The notes under the pieces: model-generated
The model's database searches: none
What the model was told of the DNA's origin: nothing
What the model saw: the letters and a program-made list of their open reading frames with translations, nothing else
Shown here: positions 48,049-57,004 of the stretch, piece by piece
Layout of the letters: every line of letters begins with the position of its first letter
Position numbering within the stretch: the first letter of the stretch is position 1
NCBI GenBank assembly: GCA_034521495.1
Contig: JAXHMK010000017.1
Location: 1 to 64,000, forward strand
Reading direction: 5' to 3'
Source: Balneolaceae bacterium
Lineage (GTDB): Bacteria; Bacteroidota; Rhodothermia; Balneolales; Balneolaceae
Length of the DNA: 64,000 nt
Translations under genes and position numbers: made by a program

Positions 48049-49149
48049 CTACAAAGAGTTCTTTGCTTCCATAATTCGATGATACGACTCATCAATTCGA
48101 CGTTCCGAAATTTCTCCTGAGTCGATTTTTTGTTTGATAATCTCCACAGCCCGCGGCACAATATCCGGCCAATACACTGAATTATTCCCAAAAACCAATA
48201 CATCAATACCAGCATTGATCGCTCTGGTGATGGCTGTTTCAATCCCGTAAAATGAACGGATTGCTTCCATCTGCATATCATCCGAAAAGAGGACGCCATT
48301 GTATCCAAGTTCATTTCTGAGAAGCTCTGTTTGAACTTCTTTCGACAATGTAGCCGGCCATTCTTCATCAAGGTTTTTATTGAGAACGTGAGCGGTCATA
48401 ATAGCAAATTGGTAATCCGTTTGAATCAGATCGCGATACGGCTCTAACTCAGTCTCTTGCCAGGTTTCCGTAACATCGGCCATGCCAACATGCGAATCAT
48501 TCCAGGCGCTGCCATGTCCCGGATAGTGTTTTAAAACTCCGAGAATGTTGCGCTTGTTAAACTCTTCGAGAAAGATGGAAGCGTGCTTCTCTACAATCTC
48601 CGGATTGGCACTAAAACTCCGTTCAATTCGGCCGATGACAGGGTTATCCGGGTTTATGTTCAGATCAACCACAGGGGCAAAATTCAGATTAAAACCCAGT
48701 TGATGGAGTTGGTCAGCCATCGATTCTGCATAGCGGCGAGTGGAGTCAGCATTATTAATTTCTCCCAAATATTCGGCTGAGACATTCGGCACAAACCCAC
48801 GTGATTCCTTCAACCGTGCTACCCGGCCGCCTTCCTGGTCAACGGCTATAAACAGTTTCTGATCCGAAAGATCATTGAGTTGAGAAATGAGACGCTGAAC
48901 CTGTTTTGGGCTATCAATATTTCGCACGGGTCTGTCGGTCGGCACATCATAATCAAAGAGAATAACACCCCCTAAATGATACTTCTTGATATCCCGTACA
49001 ATATGAGATGTATCACTGACCTCATATCCTTTAAAACCGATCATCAGCATCTCGCCGATTTTCTCATCAAGTGTGGGTTCTTCTGATTGAGCAAAGCAGA
49101 AAGGAGCAGTAAAAAGAACAGTTAAGAAAAGTAAAATCAGGTTTTTCAT
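48049..49149 (-). CDS. Glycoside hydrolase family 3 beta-N-acetylhexosaminidase
   Basis: The ATG at 49149 (MKNLILLFLTVLFTAPFCFA) starts a signal peptide; the upstream TTG is less likely. The GH3 catalytic region contains KHYPGHGSAWNDSHV (His/Asp dyad loop characteristic of NagZ) and LFSDDMQMEAI with the Asp nucleophile. AVDQEGGRVARLKE is the conserved early motif. It cleaves GlcNAc from muropeptides or chitooligosaccharides, exported here, unlike the cytoplasmic E. coli NagZ. About 367 residues. Confidence 0.9.
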   Translation of the reverse strand: MKNLILLFLTVLFTAPFCFAQSEEPTLDEKIGEMLMIGFKGYEVSDTSHIVRDIKKYHLGGVILFDYDVPTDRPVRNIDSPKQVQRLISQLNDLSDQKLFIAVDQEGGRVARLKESRGFVPNVSAEYLGEINNADSTRRYAESMADQLHQLGFNLNFAPVVDLNINPDNPVIGRIERSFSANPEIVEKHASIFLEEFNKRNILGVLKHYPGHGSAWNDSHVGMADVTETWQETELEPYRDLIQTDYQFAIMTAHVLNKNLDEEWPATLSKEVQTELLRNELGYNGVLFSDDMQMEAIRSFYGIETAITRAINAGIDVLVFGNNSVYWPDIVPRAVEIIKQKIDSGEISERRIDESYHRIMEAKNSL

Positions 49150-49167
49150 AGGAAAAGATTCCAATAT

Positions 49168-49680
49168 TTATCGGCCATAATCGTCTTCAAGGCGTACAAT
49201 GTCGTTTTCGTCAGACGGGTTGGATGGATCGGTATGCTGCCAGATTTCAGCAACTACACCCCATTCCTCTAAACCGACCAAGCGATGGCGCTCTCCGCAA
49301 TCAATTTTAATCAACTCATCTGAGTTGAACTTCTGAAGTTCTGTTTGATTGTCATCATCACTCAGAATTATGCCAACCGGTCCGTTTATGATTTTCCAAA
49401 GTTCCGCACGCCGGTAATGATATTGCCAGGACAGACGTTTATCAGGCTGAACAAGCAGAATTTTCGGGCTGAGCACCTGGTCTAAGCTGTTATTTCTCGG
49501 ATCAGAAGATGGAAAAAATTGATCAATAAAGGTCTCGAGAGAGGTTTCATCAATCACAAAAAAACCACCCCAGGGACGTTCTTTATCTTTAGCCTGGATT
49601 GATAAATTTTTCGACGTTAGATATTCCTGAACAGATCGAAAAGCTGATTCTTTATCAATGTTTTCTTTAAAGTTAATCAT
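49168..49680 (-). CDS. Cupin, phosphomannose isomerase type II C-terminal-like
   Basis: 170 residues. KILLVQPDKRLSWQYHYRRA and ELWKIINGPVGIILSDDD followed by IKIDCGERHRLVGLEEWGVV form the two conserved cupin motifs, as in the C-terminal half of mannose-1-phosphate guanylyltransferase/phosphomannose isomerase. The first cupin motif's usual HxH is partly altered (QYHYRR). Ends 19 bp before the GH3 gene and is probably cotranscribed. Confidence 0.75.
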   Translation of the reverse strand: MINFKENIDKESAFRSVQEYLTSKNLSIQAKDKERPWGGFFVIDETSLETFIDQFFPSSDPRNNSLDQVLSPKILLVQPDKRLSWQYHYRRAELWKIINGPVGIILSDDDNQTELQKFNSDELIKIDCGERHRLVGLEEWGVVAEIWQHTDPSNPSDENDIVRLEDDYGR

Positions 49681-49792
49681 TCAGTGTTCTTGTTGCCGTG
49701 AATAGTTTTTAGTTTTGAGAAATGTACGGCAAAACATTGGTTCCTTAAAATAGAAAAAGAGGAGCGGAGTTTTATAAAGGTACTATAAGAGA

Positions 49793-50998
49793 TCAGGCAT
49801 TTTCATCCGACAGCGGAAGCCGAACGGTGAAGGTTGTTCCTTCGCCAATTGTACTCTCTACATCTACTGAGCCGCCGTGAAGATCCGTAAAATGTTTGAT
49901 GATATTTAGCCCTAAACCGGTGCTTTTTTCCCCGGAGGTTCCCTCTTGTCCTTTGGCATTCTCATTGGTAAACAGATTTTGAATCTTCTCGTCCTTCATT
50001 CCTACACCCGTATCAGAAACTTGCAGAATGAGGTTGTCATTCTGTTCTAAAATTTTGCTCCTTATTTTTCCATTTTTCGTGGTGAATTTAATAGCATTGG
50101 ACAGGAGATTGCCAAAAATCTGTTCAAATTTTTCATCATCAATCCATACCTTTTTGCCTATATCCACATCGAATGCCATATCTATATTTTTAAGTTTGGC
50201 AGATGGCATATACAGCCGCCTCATATTCTCAACAATGGAGTGTAAATCAGTCTCTTTACGATTCAGTGTAAATCCTTTTGACTCGATGATTGTATAGTTG
50301 AGTATATCATCAATTAACTGGTTAAGCTGTTTTGCACTTTGATTGATAAGTGAGGTCATCTCCATCGCCTCCTTATTATCCTCGTCAACAAGTTCACCGA
50401 GAAGATCGCTCATACCGATAATTCCGCTTAGAGGAGATCTTAAATCGTGGCTTAGAATCTTCATGAGGTTGTTTTTTTGCTCATTCAATTCAGTAAGCTG
50501 TTGGTTCTGTTTTCGCAACTCCAGGGAGGTCATGACCTGCTCGGCCAGCATCTCTAATTCTCTTTTTTTGCGATCTGAAAGGTGGCGTTCTTTAAAGTCA
50601 AGAACGCAGAGAGCTCCAATTGTATATCCATCCGGATTTTTTAATTGAGCCCCCAGATAGTATTCGAAATACGGTTCGCCTTTTACATAAGGTGCATCTT
50701 TAAACCGCGAATCTTTGCTGAGATTAGGTATTTCGAGGATTGATTTCTGCTTGATGGTGTATTGGCAAACCGTTTTTTCCCTGGCTATAGAGCGTTCGTA
50801 TTGCTCAGACCCATAATTGGATATTGTCCATTGGGTATCTTTGTCAAGAAGATTGATTTTTGCAATGGGTGCCTCGCAAATAGCTGCTGCCAATTCGGTA
50901 ATCTTGTCAAATTCCTCTTTCGAATTGCTGTGGATAATATCATAAACACGAAGAGCTTCAACCCGCTTTTCTTCTTCAATTGCAGTTGACATATACAT
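49793..50998 (-). CDS. GAF-domain sensor histidine kinase
   Basis: 401 residues, soluble. A GAF domain occupies about 25-165 (ICEAPIAKINLLDKDTQWTI). The HisKA helix has H184 in KILSHDLRSPLSGIIGMSDL. HATPase_c boxes are GNLLSNAIKFT (N), VSDTGVGM (G1) and GLGLNIIKHF (G2). Autophosphorylates on His184. The receiver gene 51007-51372 lies 8 bp upstream in the same direction, making them a likely pair. The listed ATG at 50998 and one at 50992 are equally good starts. Confidence 0.92.
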   Translation of the reverse strand: MYMSTAIEEEKRVEALRVYDIIHSNSKEEFDKITELAAAICEAPIAKINLLDKDTQWTISNYGSEQYERSIAREKTVCQYTIKQKSILEIPNLSKDSRFKDAPYVKGEPYFEYYLGAQLKNPDGYTIGALCVLDFKERHLSDRKKRELEMLAEQVMTSLELRKQNQQLTELNEQKNNLMKILSHDLRSPLSGIIGMSDLLGELVDEDNKEAMEMTSLINQSAKQLNQLIDDILNYTIIESKGFTLNRKETDLHSIVENMRRLYMPSAKLKNIDMAFDVDIGKKVWIDDEKFEQIFGNLLSNAIKFTTKNGKIRSKILEQNDNLILQVSDTGVGMKDEKIQNLFTNENAKGQEGTSGEKSTGLGLNIIKHFTDLHGGSVDVESTIGEGTTFTVRLPLSDENA

Positions 50999-51006
50999 TG
51001 TAAATT

Positions 51007-51372
51007 TTATGAAATGAGCAATTCTTCCTTGGAAAGAATATCTTTAATCTGCACTGGATCAATTGGTTTTACTACATAACCAAAATAATCGGTTTCGTCT
51101 GCCAGGTTTTTATGATGAGAATCAGAATTACCGGTTATATAGAGAACACGAACCGGGTGTTTTTGTTGTACTCTTTTTACAATATCAACACCGGTTACTT
51201 CAGTACCGAGATTGATATCCACAAACATTATATCAGGTTCATAATTTTCTAAAACTTCGTGTGCTTGTTCTGGTGAATAAGCTTTTTCCACCTCTGTAAA
51301 ACCTAATCGTTTTACAATCATTTCAAGGGTTAAGGCTTGAATTGCATTATCTTCAACAATTAAAATACGCAT
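51007..51372 (-). CDS. Single-domain response regulator
   Basis: 121 residues, only a receiver. Acidic residues in MRILIVEDNA, phospho-Asp D52 in IMFVDINLGTEVTG, Thr in VLYITGNSD, and Lys in YVVKPIDP are all present. With no output domain it probably relays phosphate or acts through protein contacts. The following gene is the GAF histidine kinase. Confidence 0.9.
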   Translation of the reverse strand: MRILIVEDNAIQALTLEMIVKRLGFTEVEKAYSPEQAHEVLENYEPDIMFVDINLGTEVTGVDIVKRVQQKHPVRVLYITGNSDSHHKNLADETDYFGYVVKPIDPVQIKDILSKEELLIS

Positions 51373-51472
51373 AATCTTTTGTGTGGTCAGGCCACGCTTT
51401 TTTTAAAAATAAAATTTTTGTGATTAGTAATAGAATTACTTGATCCTTTTACTGAATTTGATTTCTGGAATG

Positions 51473-52273
51473 TTATGACAAATTTGTTTTTGTGAATCTG
51501 CGTTCCTCTTCAAGGGTATATTGGCTTGTTTTTTCATGTTGGAGACTCCGAAAGGTATTGATGATATGCTGTTCATTATCATCGGAACTGTATTTCACAG
51601 AGGTTAACTGAACGGGAATGTAGTGTCCGTCTTTATGTTTGTACTCTTTCTCTCCCCGGAAAACGGACTTTTCGTTTCGAATACGCACGACCTCTTTATG
51701 GGCGGGATCATCTACATCTACAATCATGCTTCGGCCTCCCTCCATTAATTCCGATTCAGTGTACCCAAGCATTTTGCAGGCGGCAGGATTTACATCCAGA
51801 ATTTCACCGCTGCTTTTACCGAAAATGATACCTGCTGTGGAGTACTTAAAATTTTGCCTGTACAGGGCTTCCGATTCTCTTAAACGGTGGATGGTTTTGA
51901 TATTTTCAGAGGCGGGATTAAAAACAAGCAACAGATGTTTTTGAGAATTTAGCTGAATAGGAGAGACTTCTGTTTTATACCATCTGTTTGCGCGGGCTGA
52001 AGCAAATTTTATTGTAATCTTAAATTCTTCTTTGGTTCCGTTTAAAACCTCTCTGATTCCAAAGAGTAATCGAAGGGCATAATCGTTGCCTTCATTTATA
52101 GCCACCTTGCAGTGCTCAATAAAGTTGCTGGGTTGAAACTTATCCCCGGACAAGCTAAAAGAACCTGTATTTCTGTTCCATCTCCTGTTTGCAAAAGCGA
52201 TATCACCATTTTCATCAAGAATAATGGCTGCACTTTGTAATGCATTTAGAATCGCAACTTCATTCGTTTTCAT
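51473..52273 (-). CDS. PAS-domain protein without kinase domain
   Basis: 266 residues with two PAS-like units. The first is near residues 5-110 (AAIILDENGDIAFANRRWNR). The second is canonical at about 135-250 (YSTAGIIFGKSSGEILDVNP, AACKMLGYTESELMEGG, then YKHKDGHYIPVQLTSVKY). No catalytic output is visible, so it may be a sensory adaptor for the neighbouring kinases. The C-terminus ends in a short helix. Confidence 0.82.
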   Translation of the reverse strand: MKTNEVAILNALQSAAIILDENGDIAFANRRWNRNTGSFSLSGDKFQPSNFIEHCKVAINEGNDYALRLLFGIREVLNGTKEEFKITIKFASARANRWYKTEVSPIQLNSQKHLLLVFNPASENIKTIHRLRESEALYRQNFKYSTAGIIFGKSSGEILDVNPAACKMLGYTESELMEGGRSMIVDVDDPAHKEVVRIRNEKSVFRGEKEYKHKDGHYIPVQLTSVKYSSDDNEQHIINTFRSLQHEKTSQYTLEEERRFTKTNLS

Positions 52274-52434
52274 AAAATAAATTGCATGAATTCAATTCCC
52301 GTTGACTATTATTGTCGTCTCGTCTCTATTTCATACAAATTTATCTTTTTTATAGGAGAAGTAGTTGACGTGAAAAGCGTATTTATTTATTTCATCAACT
52401 ACCTACTGAGAGGTCGTTTAGGCCGTAGGTTTTT

Positions 52435-52845
52435 TTACGCAGACCGCAGATACTCCGGTTTATAGGTCTCTCCGGCTGTTACTTCTTGAATGGCATGAAC
52501 CAATTCTTTGCGGGATGGTTCATAAAATACATACCCGTTAATCCCCATTTTATAGAGTGGTTCAATCAATTTTGGGGATTGATATATATGAAGTGCAATC
52601 ATTTTAAAATCGGAATTCATCTCTCTCAGCGGAACAATAATTTCTTTTGAATTTTTGTTTGTTCCCATTAAATCAATGAGTAACACTTGTGGTTCATTGA
52701 TATTTTTTAAGGACTCCAGGCTGTCTGTATCAATAATCGGGACTTTGGTAATTTGTTTGAAAAAACTTTTAACCACCTTAGAAAGGACTTCTGTCCGGGG
52801 TTTTTTATCAGAGATGATAGCTATTTGATATTCAGAGCCTTCCAT
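52435..52845 (-). CDS. Receiver-like single-domain protein
   Basis: 136 residues with a receiver fold. D58 in QVLLIDLMGTNK is the likely acceptor; beta-4 reads MIALHIYQS and beta-5 YVFYEPSRKE. The usual second acidic residue after beta-1 is replaced (IIISDKKPR) and the Thr and Lys positions are atypical, so phosphorylation may be weak or absent. Located between the PAS protein and the NarL-type regulator. Confidence 0.7.
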   Translation of the reverse strand: MEGSEYQIAIISDKKPRTEVLSKVVKSFFKQITKVPIIDTDSLESLKNINEPQVLLIDLMGTNKNSKEIIVPLREMNSDFKMIALHIYQSPKLIEPLYKMGINGYVFYEPSRKELVHAIQEVTAGETYKPEYLRSA

Positions 52846-52987
52846 ATAATCAAAGTATTAATGGGAGGTGCCAAAGTGTATCGGTTGAAGAGCGTATTTT
52901 TTTCCTGAATAACTACGTAAAAAAACCTAATAAAATGCCTTGGGGGGCATTTGTGTTCTGCATGTTCGAATCACTAATTTTCTTCTT

Positions 52988-53647
52988 CTACTCATCTTTT
53001 GGTGAAATCAGATTGTGCTGAAAAGCATACTTTACAAGACCAGCTGTGTTTCGGGCCCCGGTTTTTTGGAGTAAATTGCGGCGATGGGCATCTACTGTTC
53101 GGGGGCTTATGTACAGTTTTTCTGCAATTTCCTGGTTTGTGTATTCCTGAACAATCAGTTCAAGAATTTCGAGTTCTCGGTCGGTTATATGTACAGCATC
53201 CAATTTTGTGGACGTGCCTTTTCCCTTCACCAAATCCATCATGATGCTTTGGGTGGCTTCATCACTAAAATAGTGTTGACCGCTCATAATGGTTTCAATA
53301 GCGTCTTTCAGATCCTGCCTTCCGGCGCTTTTCATTATGTAACCCGATGCACCGGCCTGAATCATCTGCCGGATATGCAGATCGTCGTTACTCATAGTAA
53401 GAGCCAGCACTTTTACATCCGGATGATTCTCTTTTAGTTCTTTTGTAGCCTGAATACCATCTTTTACCGGCATACTGATATCCATAATAACCAAATCAAC
53501 CAAAGTGTCTTCCAATTTTTTCTGGATCTCCTCTCCATCAGAAGCTTCAGCTACTACATCAATTTCGGGCTGAGATTCGAGCATAGTTTTAATTCCGTCT
53601 CGAACAATTTTATGATCGTCTGCTAATGCTATTTTTACGTTTGCCAT
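52988..53647 (-). CDS. NarL/FixJ-type response regulator
   Basis: 219 residues: receiver 1-120 with DD at 10-11, D56 in LVIMDISMPVKDG, Thr in ALTMSNDD, and Lys in SGYIMKSAG. A LuxR-type HTH follows at about 150-210 (LTDRELEILELIVQEYTNQE, then ISPRTVDAHRRNLLQKT). It is the natural DNA-binding partner of the NarX-type kinase encoded 425 bp upstream at 54072-56798. Confidence 0.94.
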   Translation of the reverse strand: MANVKIALADDHKIVRDGIKTMLESQPEIDVVAEASDGEEIQKKLEDTLVDLVIMDISMPVKDGIQATKELKENHPDVKVLALTMSNDDLHIRQMIQAGASGYIMKSAGRQDLKDAIETIMSGQHYFSDEATQSIMMDLVKGKGTSTKLDAVHITDRELEILELIVQEYTNQEIAEKLYISPRTVDAHRRNLLQKTGARNTAGLVKYAFQHNLISPKDE

Positions 53648-53681
53648 GAGAATGTTATTTAATCCTAAGTGGTTTAATTCC

Positions 53682-53820
53682 GAGGCTGTCCAAAAAGGAT
53701 GTAAGAAAAATCAATATTCTCATTTTTGTCATACCGGACCCCGATCCGGTATCTCCAAGCATGATTAACAATTGGAGATTCTGAATCGAGTTCAGAATGA
53801 CATCCTTTTTGGACAGTCTC
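53682..53820. repeat. Palindromic repeat, GAGGCTGTCC type
   Basis: Arms GAGGCTGTCCAAAAAGGATG (53682) and CATCCTTTTTGGACAGTCTC (53801) pair at 19 of 20 positions. The interior has GGAGATTCTGAATCGAGTTC, nearly as in 46348-46470. Confidence 0.7.
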
Positions 53821-53832
53821 AAAAAGACTAAA

Positions 53833-53993
53833 GTCCCCCTTTGAAAGGGGAAGGCTGAGAGATCTGGGGGATGACTTTCGAAGTTCTGGAATGCCCAATT
53901 CGTGGTTTTGATGCATTACACCCCTCCCGGCTAAAGCCGTACTCCCCTCAAGGGGAGATTGATCATCCCCCATTGCCCCCTTCAAAGGGGGAC
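53833..53993. repeat. Palindromic repeat, GTCCCCCTTTGAAAGGGG type
   Basis: Arms GTCCCCCTTTGAAAGGGG and CCCCCTTCAAAGGGGGAC face each other. The centre contains the dispersed sequence also found near the integrase (27591-27630). Confidence 0.65.
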
Positions 53994-54071
53994 ACTTCAC
54001 AATAAGTGCATAGATTGTTTAAAAAATTTGGATTATAAGTTGATACCTCGTGGGCTCTGCCCCGAGGTAGT

Positions 54072-56798
54072 TCATTGAATAGGAACAACTACCGATATAA
54101 TTGTGCCCCGACCTTTTCTGCTAACAATATCTAAATTTGCAGACATTGCACCAACCCTGGTTTTCATACTGCGAATTCCAAGACCTTCTCCACTAATTTC
54201 ATTTACATCGAATCCTTTCCCGTTATCTTCAATAGTCATCAGTATTTCACCTTCCGAGTAGACCAGTTGCACCTCAATTTTTGTGGGATCAGCGTGTCTT
54301 GTAGCATTGTTTAATGACTCCTGTAAAATCCTGTAGAGGTTAATCTGCACTTTATCCGATAGGTCAATATTATCGAGGTTCGAATAGAAATACACATTAA
54401 TATTATGAGTTTTTCGTAGTTGATTTGTCAACGATTCTGCTGCGAGTTCCAGCCCGTAATCCTGAATTGCTTTCGGCAGAAGGTTTTGTGAGATACTTCT
54501 TGTTTCTGAAATAGCATGACTCAGAAATCGCAAGCCAGCTTTAAATGTTGATCGCAGTTTATCCGGAATCTCCTCAATATCTTCATACACAGATCGTAAA
54601 TTCATATTCGATGCCGAAAGGTACTGTCCGAGTCCGTCGTGAAGTTCTTTGGCAATTCGTTGCCTTTCTCTCTCTTCCCCTTCAATAATTGCACTGATGG
54701 CGCGCTTCTCGGCTCTTCGCTGTTCTGTAATGTCGTTTGCAATCACAAGCCGTTGTTTTTTTTCTTTATAAACAATAGTTGAGGATGAAATTTCAACAGT
54801 TAACTGTTCATTGTTTTTTGTTTGATGAATGGTTTCGTGGAAACGAGATCGTTCTTTTTCAGAGTAACTATTCAATACTTTTTCCAGTTCATTAATCTCA
54901 GATTTTGGACGGATATCATAAATTGTAAGATTAGAAAACTCCTCTTTCGAATATCCATATTTTTTTACGGCGGCTTCATTTACGGTTGTGAATTTGAATG
55001 TGTTAGGATCGTAAATGAACATCGGGATTGGATTCTGCTTAAACAGTAACTTGTATTGCTGTTCAGAGGCTTTTAATTCTTCTTTTGCAACTACATCTGC
55101 GGTAATATCAGATATAGTGCCCACCATATATTCATTTTCACCCTTGCTGTTTTTCATAAAATAACCGCGGTCAACAACATGCGAATAGCTGCCATCGCCA
55201 TTTTTAAATCGATAATAAGCAGTCCAGTATTCGCTGTTAGACTTCATCGATTCATTGAGACTGTTTAACACCTTTTCTTTGTCGTTGGCGTGAATTTTAT
55301 CAGCCCACCAATCAAATGAGCGAGAAACATCTTCATCCTTATAATTAAAGCGCGATTGCCAGCCTTCGCTCCACCAAACATTATCCGTATTCATATTCCA
55401 TTCGTAAAGCACATCGTTTGTGCTTTTTGCAATCATCTCAAACCGATGGCTTTGGTGGCGCAATGCCTCCTGGTATTCAATCTCTTTTGTTTGGTCTACC
55501 ATTGCCCCGATAATTCTTCGGATGCTGCCGTCATCATTTCTAATAATAACCGCATTATCTTCAATTTTTCGCAGGCTGCCATCGGCAGCAATAAACTCAT
55601 ATTCATCACTCCAATGTATAGCACCCGAATCTTCTGCATCTTTCATGCTTTTAACAACTCTCTTCCGGTCTTTTTTAGAAACATGATTTTCCCAAAAATC
55701 GGGGGCTCCCTTATAGTCTTCCTCTTTGTAGCCCAAAACAGATTCAATTCCATCGCCCCACCAAAGTTCATTGATGTACGGTTTCCATTCCCAGATCACA
55801 TCACTTGTTAGGTTCGATGCAATTTCAAACCGCTGACGTTCAGCATTGATGCGTTGCTCAATATTTTTTTGAGAGGTGATATCAACATGAGTTCCCACAA
55901 GCCGGGTTGGGTTGCCATCTGCATCCCACTCTACAGCACGGCCCCGGTCTAAAATCCAGACCCAATGTCCCTGTTTATGTTTCATTCGCACTTCGCACTC
56001 ATAGAGTGTTGTTTCGCCGGAGATATAACGCTCAACCTCTTCTTTGAATTTCTGCAGGTCATCCGGGTGAACCAGGTTGTTCCAGGTTTCAATACTGATC
56101 GGTTGCAGTTCGTCGAGAGTGTATCCTACAAGATTTGCCCATACTTCATCAAAAACAGTTTTTCCGGTTTGTGGATGCCATTCCCACAATCCAACATTTG
56201 AACTGGTAGTGGTTAGCTGCAGCCATTCCTGGTTTTTTTTCAACTGTTCTTCTATCTCTTTACGCTCGGTAATATCCAGCCCAATACCGATCTGAGTTTC
56301 ATCAGACAGGTGGATATTTGTCCACGTTGTATAAACCTTTTCGCCGCTCTTCGTTACCATTTCAAAATCTTTCCAGCCGGCATTCGATTTATTCATGAAC
56401 TCCAGCACGTTCTCTTGATAGTCCCTGTCAGGATAGACTTTATCCATAATATTGACGGACTTTGTTTCCCTGTTTGTCCAACCGGTTACTTTTTCAAATT
56501 CTGGATTCACAGAAACTTCCGAGAGATCGGGACGATAAACGGTTATCATTACCGGAATGGTTTCAAGTATTCTGGTTTGTAACTCCTGCTCTCTCTTCAG
56601 GTTTTTTTCGTAGCTTTTCACCATCAAGTAGAGAATTACAGCTGTAACTGTTACATAGAATATTCCCTTTATGAGTTGAATTTGTGTGATGAGTGCATCA
56701 TCCTGAACAAAATATTCAACGAGCCAGTCGGTCGTTGTTATCCAGAGAAGGGCAAATGCCAGGTAGATCAGAGCTATTCGGATTGGTGTAAACTTCAT
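54072..56798 (-). CDS. Multi-PAS NarX-type sensor histidine kinase
   Basis: The ATG at 56798 (MKFTPIRIALIYLAFALLWI) is preferred to a TTG nine bases upstream. Two membrane helices (about 4-22 and 36-60) precede five PAS/PAC units, several with the PAS_3 W-x-W pattern (LWEWHPQTGKTVFDEVWANL, VIWEWKPYINELWWGDGIES, VLYEWNMNTDNVWWSEGWQS). The HisKA_3 motif is ERQRIAKELHDGLGQYLSAS (His near 718), and HATPase_c ends with TIEDNGKGFDV and GEGLGIRSM. It signals to a LuxR-type regulator, most likely 52988-53647. Confidence 0.93.
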   Translation of the reverse strand: MKFTPIRIALIYLAFALLWITTTDWLVEYFVQDDALITQIQLIKGIFYVTVTAVILYLMVKSYEKNLKREQELQTRILETIPVMITVYRPDLSEVSVNPEFEKVTGWTNRETKSVNIMDKVYPDRDYQENVLEFMNKSNAGWKDFEMVTKSGEKVYTTWTNIHLSDETQIGIGLDITERKEIEEQLKKNQEWLQLTTTSSNVGLWEWHPQTGKTVFDEVWANLVGYTLDELQPISIETWNNLVHPDDLQKFKEEVERYISGETTLYECEVRMKHKQGHWVWILDRGRAVEWDADGNPTRLVGTHVDITSQKNIEQRINAERQRFEIASNLTSDVIWEWKPYINELWWGDGIESVLGYKEEDYKGAPDFWENHVSKKDRKRVVKSMKDAEDSGAIHWSDEYEFIAADGSLRKIEDNAVIIRNDDGSIRRIIGAMVDQTKEIEYQEALRHQSHRFEMIAKSTNDVLYEWNMNTDNVWWSEGWQSRFNYKDEDVSRSFDWWADKIHANDKEKVLNSLNESMKSNSEYWTAYYRFKNGDGSYSHVVDRGYFMKNSKGENEYMVGTISDITADVVAKEELKASEQQYKLLFKQNPIPMFIYDPNTFKFTTVNEAAVKKYGYSKEEFSNLTIYDIRPKSEINELEKVLNSYSEKERSRFHETIHQTKNNEQLTVEISSSTIVYKEKKQRLVIANDITEQRRAEKRAISAIIEGEERERQRIAKELHDGLGQYLSASNMNLRSVYEDIEEIPDKLRSTFKAGLRFLSHAISETRSISQNLLPKAIQDYGLELAAESLTNQLRKTHNINVYFYSNLDNIDLSDKVQINLYRILQESLNNATRHADPTKIEVQLVYSEGEILMTIEDNGKGFDVNEISGEGLGIRSMKTRVGAMSANLDIVSRKGRGTIISVVVPIQ

Positions 56799-57004
56799 AA
56801 CTACCAACTTATAGTGTTAACCCATTTATCGGTTTGTGACAGTTGCTCCAACGGTGTGCCTTTTTTTGGTCTACCGGTAAACGGGTAGTTTTATTTATTC
56901 AACAATATAAAAGCCGCACTACATGCAAATTTAAAAACTCCTCTCGTTGAATCGCTCTATATAATAAATAAAAACTTTGTGTTACGGTAGTTTAAGAAAC
57001 AAAT

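Larger units (their letters stand above)
53648..54071. other. Intergenic region with two palindromic repeats
   Basis: No gene. It is occupied by palindromes at 53682-53820 and 53833-53993, the second containing the CACCCCTCCCGGCTAAAG repeat shared with 27591-27630. Confidence 0.65.
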
